A stretch of 64,000 nucleotides of DNA. Source: Bacillus sp. DNRA2. Its GTDB lineage: Bacteria > Bacillota > Bacilli > Bacillales > Cytobacillaceae. The number at the start of each line of letters is the position of its first letter. The stretch's first letter is position 1. This document shows positions 1 to 8,056 of the stretch, piece by piece. The stretch spans positions 57,222 to 121,221 of the forward strand of contig NZ_JABAIT010000014.1 of assembly GCF_012843265.1 (NCBI RefSeq), in the 5' to 3' direction. A program made the position numbers and the translations under genes. Under the pieces are notes generated by a model. That model made no database searches. It was not told where the DNA came from and saw nothing but the letters and a program-made list of their open reading frames with translations.

Positions 1-40
1 ATATCTTCATGCAAAAACACTACCACGTATCGCTAGCTGA

Positions 41-89
41 CCACCTTAAAAATAAATGGATCTTACGGTTCCATCCATTTTTAAGGTGG
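41..89. repeat. Perfect inverted repeat beside the IS element
   Basis: Two perfect 13-base arms (CCACCTTAAAAAT and its complement) flank a 23-base spacer. The hairpin lies just outside the probable left end of the IS3 element. It has no clear T-run after either arm, so a terminator role is uncertain; it could belong to the flanking DNA or to another small element. Confidence 0.5.
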
Positions 90-131
90 AAAATTATGCC
101 CCCATCAAACATTCCACACGAAATTCGTAAT

Positions 132-1196
132 TTACTTGTTTTCTAGATTATCTTTCATTGGGTTTAATGCTACTGAATTATGTGCAGTCCAATCCCTTGT
201 TGAACGTGACCATCGTTCTGGATGCTTTAATTTTGCTTCTTCATAGATTTCTTTTCTCTTCTCGAGAACCTCAATATATTCTCCAGTATGACACTGATGT
301 GGTGTCACAAATTTTAAGCCACTATGTTGATGTTCAACGTTATACCAATAGACAAATTTAGCTGCCCAAATACGTGCCGATTCAAGTGTATCAAAGCCTT
401 TAAATGGATAATCAGGTCGGTATTTCATGGTTCTAAACATCGCTTCAGAATAGGGATTATCGTTGCTGACTCTTGGTCTTGAATAGGAGCTCTGAATTCC
501 TAGCTTTTCAAGCAAGGCCTGAAAGGTCGCAGCTTTCATGGGGCTCCCATTATCCGAATGAAGAACCAGAGGTTCACCTGCAATTCTTTCACTAATAACG
601 GTTTTCTTAACTAGTTCTTCGGCATATACAGCGTCTTCAGATTCCCAAACTTCCCATCCAACTACCTTACGGCTAAATATATCAATGATCATATACAGTC
701 GGTAATAGGCACCCTTAATAGGACCTGGAACCCATGTAATATCCCATGTCCATACTTGATTTGGCTTCGTTGCCAAGTAGCTTTCCGGAAGCTTTCGCTC
801 CGGTCGTTTGCTTCTTCCACGATGATTTTGCATAAATTCAAAACGTAATACACGGTAGAAACTAGATTCAGAAGCGATGTATATAGATTGGTCGGCCAAC
901 TTGGGTACAATTTGTGAAGGTGGCAAATGAGCGAACTCTTCTTTTTTAACCACTTCTAGAATTTCCTGTTTTTCTTCAGGGGTTAACTTGTTTTTTGGCT
1001 CAGGTCTGATCACAAGCGGACGTTGGTCTTCTTTGATGCCACCTTCTGATATCCAGCGTTCGTAAGTCCGTACACTAATATTAAGCTCTCGACAAGCTTC
1101 GGCTAATCGCGCACCATGTTGATTGGCTTCTCTGATTAGTTCTACTGCTAATGCGCGATCTGACGGGCGAATCATTCTTCCCCTGGGTCCCCCCAA
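132..1196 (-). CDS. IS3-family transposase, orfB (DDE integrase)
   Basis: This is the catalytic half of the transposase. An N-terminal helix-turn-helix-like segment (residues ~10-55, RLAEACRELNISVRTYERW) is followed by a retroviral-type integrase core. The three acidic residues sit in WTWDITWV (about D150), LHSDNGSP and NPYSEAMFRTMK. It probably does not start independently: its frame is entered from orfA by a -1 shift on AAAAAAG (complement of 1208-1214), giving one fused OrfAB. The frame is intact, so the element may still be active. IS3 family is clear; the subgroup was not determined. Confidence 0.9.
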   Translation of the reverse strand: MGGPRGRMIRPSDRALAVELIREANQHGARLAEACRELNISVRTYERWISEGGIKEDQRPLVIRPEPKNKLTPEEKQEILEVVKKEEFAHLPPSQIVPKLADQSIYIASESSFYRVLRFEFMQNHRGRSKRPERKLPESYLATKPNQVWTWDITWVPGPIKGAYYRLYMIIDIFSRKVVGWEVWESEDAVYAEELVKKTVISERIAGEPLVLHSDNGSPMKAATFQALLEKLGIQSSYSRPRVSNDNPYSEAMFRTMKYRPDYPFKGFDTLESARIWAAKFVYWYNVEHQHSGLKFVTPHQCHTGEYIEVLEKRKEIYEEAKLKHPERWSRSTRDWTAHNSVALNPMKDNLENK

Positions 1197-1684
1197 ATCG
1201 CTTGGGCCTTTTTTCTTAAAAGTAATAATGCCGCAGCTTCAGCCAGTGCTTTCTCTTTTATTCTTAAATCTTTCTCTATGGTTTTAGATCGTTTTTTTTC
1301 TTCTTTTAGTTCTTGATTCAATTGTTTGGTTTGATCAAATGCACGCCCATTTGCGTTTAGACAAGCAGCTCTCCAAGCATCAATCTGTTCTTTGTAGAGA
1401 CCTTTTTTTCGGCAGTATTCAGCCAATTCTGTATGGTTTAAGGAGAAGGTTTCCATCACGATCAGGAACTTGTCCTCACTATTCCACTGTTCGGATCCTT
1501 GACCATCACCAGGAGTGGCACTCCCACCAATACGAGATTCCCTCCGCCATTTGTAAAGGGTCGTTTCAGTTATTCCAGTCTCTTCACTTAATTGATTAAT
1601 AGATTCATTGTTTGGTGGCATCATTCTTCTTAAAACAGACTCTTTGAATTCCTTGCTATATCGTTGCCCAGGTTTACTCCTCAT
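1172..1684 (-). CDS. IS3-family transposase, orfA
   Basis: This is the DNA-binding subunit of the IS. It opens with a transposase helix-turn-helix (residues ~5-45, RYSKEFKESVLRRM and ETTLYKWRRE), has a second helical block near 75-110, and ends in a leucine-rich coiled coil (residues ~115-160) of the kind used for oligomerisation in IS3 proteins. It overlaps the orfB frame by 25 bases. Near its end the codons AGA AAA AAG contain the A6G slippery heptamer expected for -1 frameshifting to OrfAB. A GGAGGG ribosome site lies upstream of the ATG. Confidence 0.88.
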   Translation of the reverse strand: MRSKPGQRYSKEFKESVLRRMMPPNNESINQLSEETGITETTLYKWRRESRIGGSATPGDGQGSEQWNSEDKFLIVMETFSLNHTELAEYCRKKGLYKEQIDAWRAACLNANGRAFDQTKQLNQELKEEKKRSKTIEKDLRIKEKALAEAAALLLLRKKAQAIWGDPGEE

Positions 1685-1744
1685 GTCGATTGCCCTCCGT
1701 GTTTTTTTATAATTATAACACTAAAGTTCTATACGACATCTAGC

Positions 1745-2125
1745 CTAACACAGGGGGCTAACCTCAGACATTCCGCTAATGACTATGCCTCCAAATGCCC
1801 GGTCGGAGTATGACTGTAAAAATTCAAATACAATTGAACCCCCAGTCGAATAACCACAAAGGAAAGCTTTATTGATTCCAAGATAATCCAATATGTTTTT
1901 GATATCTTCCACAATTAACGAATAAGTAATGGGTTGAACTGAATACTGACTTCTTCCGTGACCTCGAATATCAAAAGTGATTACTCTAAAATTTTTAGAT
2001 AATTCATCTACTTGATATTCGAAATTTGCGCTTGTGAGTAATGGAGGGTGAATAAAAACAACTGAAGGTCCCTCTCCTTTAACCTTATAATAAAGGCTGA
2101 TACTGCCCAAATCCAACAATGGCAT
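1745..2125 (-). pseudogene. Alpha/beta hydrolase, 3' part removed by the IS
   Basis: The surviving N-terminal ~120 residues show an alpha/beta hydrolase: the oxyanion segment VVFIHPPLL, the FDIRGHGRS turn, and the nucleophile elbow GYSTGGS, with serine at the nucleophile position. The match ends at VISGMSEVS, where IS sequence adds three residues and a stop. The lid, catalytic Asp and catalytic His are missing, so the product should be inactive. The ATG at 2125 was chosen because GAGGTG precedes it and MPLLDLGSISLYY is a normal family start; the longer reading adds residues unlike the family. Confidence 0.75.
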
Positions 2126-2315
2126 GATGCTAAACACCTCAGTAGTCAAAGTGGTTCTAAATACAATTTATCCATTATTTTAATGAAAATACACCACTAT
2201 TATTTCTTTATAATAGGAGTTATTTTATTAATGGCTTCCTTATTGGTATTATTCTTAACAAATAGGATTACCATACTTTTGAAATAAATCCATGAAAACT
2301 TCCTGTCCAATTCGG

Positions 2316-2345
2316 ACAGTCTGATTAATTAGGTAATCAGACTGT
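2316..2345. terminator. Hairpin with 12-bp perfect arms
   Basis: ACAGTCTGATTA pairs perfectly with TAATCAGACTGT across a 6-base loop. TACTTTTTGG follows on the plus strand. It lies about 60 bases before the DUF421 gene. It looks like an intrinsic terminator, but no upstream plus-strand gene is visible to need it. Confidence 0.45.
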
Positions 2346-2407
2346 TACTTTTTGGACATATTATCCATGTCTTTATCATTAATTTTTATCCGAAGGGAGA
2401 ATGTCAA

Positions 2408-3112
2408 ATGGACTTTTTTCATGGTCAAGAAACACTTACGGCCATTCAATGGGTTTTAAGGGCGGTAGTAGGCTATTTGTTTATGCTTATCATGGCAAAA
2501 TTAATGGGACAGCGATCCATTTCGCAGCTAAATTTGCTCGATTTTGCGATTGCTGTAGTCATTGGCAACATTATCGCCCACCCTTTGTCTGACGAAAAAT
2601 TAGGCTTAAAAGGATCTATGATCACGATGAGTGTACTTGTCTTTTTATACGTATCAAGTGTTTTCGTATTATTAAAATCAAAATATTTAAGGAAATTCGT
2701 TTTGCCTAATCCATTCCCATTAATTAAAGATGGTCAATTTGTTTATAAAAACTTAACGAAGGCAAGAATTTCAGTGGATTACATATTATCAGAGGCCAGA
2801 AAAGAAAATATTGATGATCTTAAAAAACTTTCGCTAGCCTTATGGGAGCCTGATGGAACGATTTCATTTTTTGTCAGTCCTAATTATCAAGCTGTTACCC
2901 GGGGTGATTTAAATATTATGACGGAGCCGTTTGATTTTCCAAAAATTGTTGTAAGAGAGGGGAATATAGAAAAATCCGTCCTGCAGCAAGCAGGAAAAGA
3001 GGAAAACTGGCTCCTATCAGTCTTAAAAACAAATCATAATGTTGTCCTGGAAGATGTGTTATTAGCCACTATAGATAAGAGTTATCAGTTAAAAATCTTC
3101 TTATATCGATAA
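2408..3112 (+). CDS. DUF421 membrane protein (YetF/YdfS-like)
   Basis: Protein of 234 residues with three N-terminal hydrophobic helices (residues ~10-75) and a cytosolic tail. The family signatures are visible: AKLMGQRSISQLNLLDF in the membrane part, PFPLIKDGQFVYKNL at the membrane exit, and the small alpha/beta domain with SLALWEPDGTISFFV. In Bacillus, DUF421 paralogues such as YetF and YdfS are membrane proteins of poorly defined role, several linked to spores. The ATG follows GAAGGGAG at good spacing. Upstream TTGGAC and TATCAT boxes 16 bases apart could be its promoter. It stands alone, with no partner DUF421 gene beside it. Confidence 0.9.
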   Translation: MDFFHGQETLTAIQWVLRAVVGYLFMLIMAKLMGQRSISQLNLLDFAIAVVIGNIIAHPLSDEKLGLKGSMITMSVLVFLYVSSVFVLLKSKYLRKFVLPNPFPLIKDGQFVYKNLTKARISVDYILSEARKENIDDLKKLSLALWEPDGTISFFVSPNYQAVTRGDLNIMTEPFDFPKIVVREGNIEKSVLQQAGKEENWLLSVLKTNHNVVLEDVLLATIDKSYQLKIFLYR

Positions 3113-3136
3113 GGAAAGTCAGATCAATCGTTTTCT

Positions 3137-3538
3137 TTATGGAACAATGCGAGGTGTTTCGACTGTTTCCTCTTGAAGTACATGAAGTCCACCGACTACT
3201 TCATAAGCTGAACCAATTGACACAAGAAAATCTCCTGTAATAGCGAGTTTTTGTTCTTGCAGACGTTTTACTATATCGATTTCCCCTATTTGACTTGAAA
3301 CAGAAATAGCCTCTAATATTTGGCCAATCGTCTTAATCAAAACACCAGTTAGTATTTGTTGTTCCCCTATTGAATTTGTGTCTTCCTCAATATGCAAAAG
3401 TCCTGATAAACCTTTAATTTCAATAATCTGACCTATTACTTGAATCCATAGCCCCAATTCAACCTCTTTTTCCAGTTCTAAAATTTTTTTATCGCTGAAA
3501 TCTTGTCTATTATTGCTTTTATTTTTCGGATATTCCAT
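3137..3538 (-). CDS. Small repetitive protein, DUF6944-like
   Basis: Soluble 133-residue protein built from three similar helical units: GLWIQVIGQIIEIKG, GVLIKTIGQILEAI and GDFLVSIGSAYEVVGG. This pattern recalls the Bacillus DUF6944 'repetitive' family, known only as hypothetical proteins. The ATG at 3538 is preferred because GGGG lies 10 bases upstream; a TTG at 3547 is too close to it. It converges on the DUF421 gene with only about 25 bases between them. No catalytic motif is visible and function is unknown. Confidence 0.6.
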   Translation of the reverse strand: MEYPKNKSNNRQDFSDKKILELEKEVELGLWIQVIGQIIEIKGLSGLLHIEEDTNSIGEQQILTGVLIKTIGQILEAISVSSQIGEIDIVKRLQEQKLAITGDFLVSIGSAYEVVGGLHVLQEETVETPRIVP

Positions 3539-3807
3539 TAGTACCAAACCCCAGTACTCAAATTTTCTTTTATTTTATGTGAATCTAATGCTTTTGTGTT
3601 GACCTTCGCTGTGGTCAAACTTAAATTTTGTTATTAGTTTTCCTCCTTCAAATTTGTTTATTGCCTGGTTAAAAGTCTCTGTGCATAATCCCTATAGTGC
3701 CCTATAAATAATACAGTCAAAATGATTAAGGAAAAAAACTAATCTAAGGAGTTTAGTAGAAATACTCCACTCGTGGTAAAATATACCAAAGGGAGTGGTG
3801 AGACCTT

Positions 3808-3984
3808 ATGGAAAAAAATTATACTGTTTTCTTTCTATTATTATTTATTGCGTCTATTTCTGGTGGAATGGCACTTAAAGATTATTTCGATTTTTCCATG
3901 ATTATAGGTGTTGGATTGGCGACAATATTTCTTTTTGCTTCAGCCTATTCTCTTGCTAAAAAGAACAGGAAAAGGAACTCATAA
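3808..3984 (+). CDS. Small two-helix membrane protein (58 aa)
   Basis: An ATG 8 bases after GGTGAG opens a 58-codon frame. The product has two hydrophobic helices (residues ~7-20 and ~30-50) joined by KDYFDFS and ends in the basic tail KKNRKRNS, suggesting a cytosolic C-terminus. It precedes the next small membrane gene by 36 bases, so they may be co-transcribed. No family was recognised. Confidence 0.6.
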   Translation: MEKNYTVFFLLLFIASISGGMALKDYFDFSMIIGVGLATIFLFASAYSLAKKNRKRNS

Positions 3985-4020
3985 AACTAAATGATACCTA
4001 GGCTATTGGGAGATGGTTAA

Positions 4021-4254
4021 TTGTTAAAAGTGCTGAGAATTATTTTAGCGGTCATTGTTGTATCAATCTCAGGATATGGCTTACTTACTAATAATTTTGA
4101 GGTCCAACCATATATGATGTTTTTGTTGGGCATCATGATGTTAGTAACGGGCATAGACGAACTTCAAAAAGGACGAAAAGAGTATGGTTGGTTGAGTATA
4201 ATTGTTTTTTTGTTTTGTATATTTGTATCGTTCAAAGGAATGATCTCAAACTAG
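4021..4254 (+). CDS. DUF3953 membrane protein (YczI-like)
   Basis: Protein of 77 residues with three hydrophobic stretches and the central signature FLLGIMMLVTGIDELQKGRKEYGW, close to B. subtilis YczI (DUF3953), whose role is unknown. It starts at TTG; GGGAGATGG lies just upstream and supports this choice. It shares orientation and spacing with the 58-residue membrane protein before it. Confidence 0.75.
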   Translation: MLKVLRIILAVIVVSISGYGLLTNNFEVQPYMMFLLGIMMLVTGIDELQKGRKEYGWLSIIVFLFCIFVSFKGMISN

Positions 4255-4282
4255 CAATCTGAATTGGTGAATTTTATAGTCA

Positions 4283-4347
4283 AGGTGATTTTTCTTGTTT
4301 CACAAATACTTGTGAAACAAGAAAAATCGGGCGGTGCCTGGCACCTT
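4283..4347. repeat. Nested palindromic repeat, copy 1 of 5
   Basis: The inner arms are CTTGTTTCACA and TGTGAAACAAG. An outer GGTGCCTGGCACC half follows, and CACCTTTTTT after it would also work as a terminator on the plus strand. The same unit recurs at 13664, 19486, 29811 and 32756. This copy lacks one outer arm. Confidence 0.85.
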
Positions 4348-4387
4348 TTTTATTCTACCCGCGGAATGGATTGCGAAGAAATTGTAA

Positions 4388-4424
4388 AAAGCCCTGAGCT
4401 TTTCAATTTGAGCTACAGGGCTTT
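4388..4424 (-). terminator. Intrinsic terminator of the nitroreductase gene
   Basis: AAAGCCCTG and CAGGGCTTT pair around an AGCT-containing stem, and on the minus strand a run of T follows (TTTTTACAATTT). It lies about 35 bases after the nitroreductase stop codon. Confidence 0.75.
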
Positions 4425-4458
4425 AATCAAATATTCATAATAGAAATGGCTTAATCAT

Positions 4459-5103
4459 TTACAGCCATTGTGCAACTTTATCAATTGAGAGACGAACAGA
4501 AGGACGTCCAGCATCTTGTGCTTTACCAATTGAAATCAGCATAACTGGCACGTAGCGGTCTTTATCTAATCCAAATGTTTCCGCAATTTTGTCCTTGTCA
4601 TAGCCGCCAATTGGATTCGTATCATAGCCAAAAGAACGGGCGGCAAGCATTAGTTGCATTGAAACTAGACCAGCATCAACTAATACAACATCCTTCATTT
4701 CTTCCCGAGATATGTTTTCATAATAGCCAGTGAAAGAGTTAAGTAGCTGTTCCTTGATTTCTAGCGGCATAAAGCCTTTCTCTACTGCAGAACCGTAAAT
4801 TTCCTCGGCATTATCAAAATTGTCCAAATCACCAAATACAGCAATGACAGCAGAGGATGTTTCTACCTGAGTTTGATTGAATCTTGCCAGAGGTGCCAGC
4901 TTTGCCTTTGCTTCTGCACTCTCAATCACAAGGAAGCGCCATGGCTGCATATTTACTGAAGATGGAGCAAGTGTTGCTAATGAAAGAATTTCTGTCATTT
5001 CTTCATGGCTAATTTTTACGGATGGATCATAATTTTTGATTGAACGCCGTCCAGTGACGATTTTACTGAAGTCATTCGTTAATTGTTTAGTAGCAGTTGT
5101 CAA
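4459..5103 (-). CDS. Nitroreductase family protein (YdgI/MhqN-like)
   Basis: FMN-dependent NAD(P)H oxidoreductase of the nitroreductase fold, 214 residues. The FMN-binding start (GRRSIKNYDPS), the LAPSSVNMQPWRF segment and the C-terminal GYDTNPIGGYDKDKI and VPVMLISIGKA blocks are in place. The whole length matches B. subtilis YdgI and MhqN, small nitro/quinone reductases; MhqN is induced by quinones. The TTG start is chosen because AAGGAGAGG precedes it. It is monocistronic, with its own terminator. The true substrate cannot be told. Confidence 0.88.
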   Translation of the reverse strand: MTTATKQLTNDFSKIVTGRRSIKNYDPSVKISHEEMTEILSLATLAPSSVNMQPWRFLVIESAEAKAKLAPLARFNQTQVETSSAVIAVFGDLDNFDNAEEIYGSAVEKGFMPLEIKEQLLNSFTGYYENISREEMKDVVLVDAGLVSMQLMLAARSFGYDTNPIGGYDKDKIAETFGLDKDRYVPVMLISIGKAQDAGRPSVRLSIDKVAQWL

Positions 5104-5331
5104 TTTTAAACCTCTCCTTATATCACTAAATTTTTGATAGAATGCTTACCAACATTTATTTTAAGAATCTACATTCTTAGGATTGTGTTAGTTTTTTCAG
5201 AGAATGAGACTTGATGTTTTTTTAAAATTCCCCTTCAACATTTTAGACTATTTTATTAAAATTTGTCTAATTTAGAAACTCACTATCAAATGCTTGCTTT
5301 TTTTCCCAGCATTTAGTATCAATCATTTAAA

Positions 5332-5521
5332 ATAGACGGAGAAATTCCGCTTAATTTGAAAATAGCATTAAAAATAGCTTCAATAGACGGAGAGATTCCG
5401 CTTATTGAAGCTAAAAGCATGAAAATGGGAGATTTTTCTTTCCATAGTCGGAAAATCTCCGCTTATTTACCCCAAAAATGAACTCCCATCTGCATCTAAC
5501 CGGAAAATTTCCGCTTATCTT
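5332..5521. repeat. Cluster of four CGGA-N-TCCGCTTA repeats
   Basis: Four short units lie in 190 bases: GACGGAGAAATTCCGCTTA near 5335, GACGGAGAGATTCCGCTTAT near 5385, GTCGGAAAATCTCCGCTTAT near 5445 and CCGGAAAATTTCCGCTTATC near 5500. Each is a near-palindrome around CGGAAA/TTTCCG. The second is also inside a larger inverted repeat (AGCTTCAATAGACGG and TTATTGAAGCT). Such units are scattered in several Bacillaceae genomes; no function is known. No gene is seen in 5104-5575. Confidence 0.7.
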
Positions 5522-5575
5522 CTATATTAATTGCTTGATGTTTGTGGAAATTTTGATTATGTCGAGATTGCCAAT

Positions 5576-6673
5576 CTAAGATTCCCACCAAAAAGAATTA
5601 GAAATCTGGATATCTGACCCCAATTGTGTTGTTTCTCCGATTTTAGGAGCGATTAGATTAACTTCTTTTTCCTTTGCCGCTATTAATGCTCGCTCAATCG
5701 GCTCGGTCCAACCATGATAGGCAAGTGTAAAGCCGCCCCAGTGGATTAACATCATCTTCTTCCCGCATACATCTAAGTGTGCCTGCACAGCTTCTTCGGG
5801 TGTCATATGGACCCAGGACCAGCGTCTGTCATATTGACCGCCTTCCATTAATGTAATATCAAAAGGTCCATATTTCTTACCAATATCCTTAAAATGATCA
5901 CCATACCCACCATCACCGCTAGTATAGAAACGGGTGTTTTTTCCAAGAATGACCCAACCGCCCCAAAGCGTTGAATTACGATTAGAAATCCCTCTACCAG
6001 AAAAATGTTTAGATGGGGTCAATGCCATCGTTAAGCCTTGGAAAATCGTTTCATCCCACCAATCCAGTTCCGTTATTTTCCCACCATCGACTCCCCAACG
6101 AATCAAGTGAGCACCTACACCAAGAGGAACGAAGAACTGATTGACTTTGGACTTTAGCATTTTAATAGATGGATGATCTAAGTGGTCATAATGATCATGG
6201 GTAATCAGGACAGCATCAATTGTCGGCATTTCGTCAATGACATGCAGAAGACTTCCTGTGTAGCGTTTACTTCCTATAAAAGAAACAGGTGAAGCAATTG
6301 GCCCAAGCATAGGATCTACAAGAATTTTTTTATGGTCGATATTAACTAAAAAAGCAGAGTGGCCAAGCCAAGTCACACTATCTTCTTTACTATTAATTTT
6401 GTTCCAATTAATCTCGGAAACCGGAATTTGTTTGGTAGGTGTACGGTCTTGGCGGCCTGATATGAACTCTTTCAACATCGATACATTATCAGAGAAACTC
6501 CTAGCCATGCTTGTCGGCACCTGATTAACGAACTTCCCGTCGACATAATGATCATATTTTTTATATACATCATGTTGTTCTTTACTCGAGGTTCCTCCGA
6601 ATACCGGATGAAGTTTTAGAAAAATGGTTATGACCAAACATAATAGAAGTAAAAATATCAGTAGATATATCAT
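5576..6673 (-). CDS. Membrane-anchored MBL-fold metallohydrolase (NAPE-PLD/UlaG-like)
   Basis: Protein of 365 residues: one N-terminal membrane helix (residues 2-20), then a beta-lactamase-fold hydrolase. Metal ligands are visible in ITHDHYDHLDH; SKHFSGRG, SGDGGYGDHF and LIHWGGFTLAYHGW fit the later metal and active-site loops. The arrangement matches the group containing mammalian NAPE-PLD and bacterial outer-layer MBL proteins, which cleave phosphodiester or lactone bonds. The substrate here is unknown. The ribosome site is weak. A nearly identical architecture is common in Bacillus, so this looks like a normal chromosomal gene. Confidence 0.85.
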   Translation of the reverse strand: MIYLLIFLLLLCLVITIFLKLHPVFGGTSSKEQHDVYKKYDHYVDGKFVNQVPTSMARSFSDNVSMLKEFISGRQDRTPTKQIPVSEINWNKINSKEDSVTWLGHSAFLVNIDHKKILVDPMLGPIASPVSFIGSKRYTGSLLHVIDEMPTIDAVLITHDHYDHLDHPSIKMLKSKVNQFFVPLGVGAHLIRWGVDGGKITELDWWDETIFQGLTMALTPSKHFSGRGISNRNSTLWGGWVILGKNTRFYTSGDGGYGDHFKDIGKKYGPFDITLMEGGQYDRRWSWVHMTPEEAVQAHLDVCGKKMMLIHWGGFTLAYHGWTEPIERALIAAKEKEVNLIAPKIGETTQLGSDIQISNSFWWES

Positions 6674-6789
6674 TTATTTTTCGATGATTCCTTTCATAGC
6701 CCTTTGGTAATGGGATTCTTACTATCTTACTATACAATATACATCATAACCCCCCTTTCCATATAACATGTAAAAGAATAATAAAAAAA

Positions 6790-6806
6790 GCCCTGTTTTG
6801 CAGGGC
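6790..6806 (-). terminator. Intrinsic terminator after the cupin remnant
   Basis: On the minus strand GCCCTG, a 5-base loop, CAGGGC and a run of seven T follow the cupin pseudogene stop by 3 bases. Confidence 0.8.
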
Positions 6807-6808
6807 AA

Positions 6809-7060
6809 TCATAATTTGTTATATTCCTCATCTGATACTGGTTCCAACCATTCAGTTGTACCTGCGGTGATGCGATGTGTTCAAACCAGCTGTCTTTCGC
6901 AGCACCATGCCAGTGTTTAACCCCATCATAAGTGACTATGACATCGCCTGCTTTTAAGAATTGTGCATATGCTTCATTTTTTCAACTACTGGAAAAATAA
7001 CGCCATTTTTCACATCTTCATGTTTTGCCACTTTTATTCCTTTTAAAGCTCATTTTATAT
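6809..7060 (-). pseudogene. Cupin-domain protein, broken by two frameshifts
   Basis: Read across frames, the minus strand spells a cupin C-terminal half: KHEDVKNGVIFPVVEK, then NEAYAQFLKAGDVIVTYDGV, HWHGAAKDSWFEHIA and AGTTEWLEPVSDEEY, ending in a stop at 6809. One base is missing in the A-run after VVEK and one after HIA. HWHG and the Glu-containing turn are metal-binding positions of small cupins found next to carboxymuconolactone decarboxylase-type genes. The N-terminal part is absent. The terminator directly after it shows this was once a working transcription unit. Confidence 0.7.
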
Positions 7061-7080
7061 TGCCCTTTATGTAAAACTAC

Positions 7081-7362
7081 TTAAAAGAATATATAAGAGA
7101 TAAAAGCAACTCCCATTAAAAAAGAAAGAGCTAATTTTCCCCAATTAATAAGAATTGATTCAACATTTTTTAAGGTTTGGTTCGTTACAAAAAAACACAA
7201 GAAAAATACTATAATAATGATAAATCTAAAATTTGAGAGTTTTAATGAATCAAATATATAACTTCCTAAATATTGATTATGAGGAATCTTTATACTGAGA
7301 AGTATACAGACAAGCATGATTAATCCTGATGTTACTCCTACCGTTTTTTTTATTTTATCCAT
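7081..7362 (-). CDS. Small membrane protein, putative bacteriocin immunity
   Basis: Protein of 93 residues with three hydrophobic segments (residues ~8-25, ~46-62 and ~74-93) and positively charged joints. It is the last gene of the circular-bacteriocin operon, 23 bases after the ABC ATPase. In AS-48-type loci a short, basic, membrane protein at this place (As-48D1) contributes to producer immunity; this role is inferred from position and size only. No sequence motif confirms it. Confidence 0.6.
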   Translation of the reverse strand: MDKIKKTVGVTSGLIMLVCILLSIKIPHNQYLGSYIFDSLKLSNFRFIIIIVFFLCFFVTNQTLKNVESILINWGKLALSFLMGVAFISYIFF

Positions 7363-7385
7363 TGTAAAATCATCCTTTATGCTTA

Positions 7386-8045
7386 TTATTGGATAGCTGA
7401 TAATTCAGTTTCTTTTATCTTCCCATGCTCCAATAAAAAACATCTAGTAGCTATTTGTTTACAAATTTCTGGAAGGTGAGAAACGAAAATTATTATTGAA
7501 CCTTTTTTTGCATGATCTATCAATATATTCTTGGCGATTTTTTGAGCGTCACTATCAAGGGACGAGAATGGTTCATCTAATAAAATAATAGATGATGATT
7601 TACGCGCAAAAAAAGCAGACCAATATAATTTATGTCGCATTCCTAAAGAGTATTCTTGAACAGGCTGTTTTAAGGCGGTTTCCATATTAAATTTTTCTAT
7701 CATTTTAAAGAAAAAGCCATTAAAATCCTCATGGGAGATATTGAATAATTGTTGTATAAACTTTGCATTTTCTTCTCCAGTTAAATAATCAAATAGATAT
7801 GGTTCAGAAGGTATGTAAATTAAATTAGACAACAATTCTTCCCTATTAATAATCAATTTCCCATCAAGATAAATTTCAATTTCCGTATCAATAAGTTGTG
7901 CAATAATGCGAAGTAATGTGCTTTTTCCTGAGCCATTAGATCCTTTTAGCCAAATGATGTCTCCATTATTGGCTGTAAAAGAAATGTTTCTTAATAAATC
8001 CTGATCCTTTTCATAGTTAAACTGTAAATCTTTTATTTCTAGCAC
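7386..8045 (-). CDS. ABC transporter ATPase of the circular-bacteriocin locus (As-48D-like)
   Basis: Single ABC nucleotide-binding domain of 219 residues. Walker A is GSNGSGKSTLLR, the signature is YSLGMRHKLYW (a slightly divergent LSGGQ), Walker B is SIILLDEPFSSLDS, and the switch histidine is in FVSHLP. The GTG at 8045 is chosen since AGGAG lies 7 bases before it; the longer reading adds five residues over that site. With the SpoIIM-like membrane protein it should form the export and immunity transporter, as As-48CD does for AS-48. Confidence 0.85.
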   Translation of the reverse strand: MLEIKDLQFNYEKDQDLLRNISFTANNGDIIWLKGSNGSGKSTLLRIIAQLIDTEIEIYLDGKLIINREELLSNLIYIPSEPYLFDYLTGEENAKFIQQLFNISHEDFNGFFFKMIEKFNMETALKQPVQEYSLGMRHKLYWSAFFARKSSSIILLDEPFSSLDSDAQKIAKNILIDHAKKGSIIIFVSHLPEICKQIATRCFLLEHGKIKETELSAIQ

Positions 8046-8056
8046 AACAACACTCC

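Larger units (their letters stand above)
96..1759 (-). mobile_element. IS3-family insertion sequence
   Basis: Two overlapping transposase frames lie on the minus strand, joined by an A6G slippery run. The right boundary is inferred from the alpha/beta hydrolase frame, which stops matching its family right after GMSEVS. The left boundary is set by a matching GCCCCC tip near 98. Beyond GCCCCC the terminal inverted repeats match poorly and no target-site duplication could be proved, so both ends are approximate by some tens of bases. Confidence 0.75.

Noticed and set aside
4283..4347. Simple transcription terminator only
   Set aside because: The same long nested palindrome recurs at four other places in unrelated contexts, so it is a repeat family; terminator action is secondary.
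5332..5521. CRISPR array
   Set aside because: The four units are short, imperfect and palindromic, and the spacers between them are irregular and partly related. No cas gene is present in the window.
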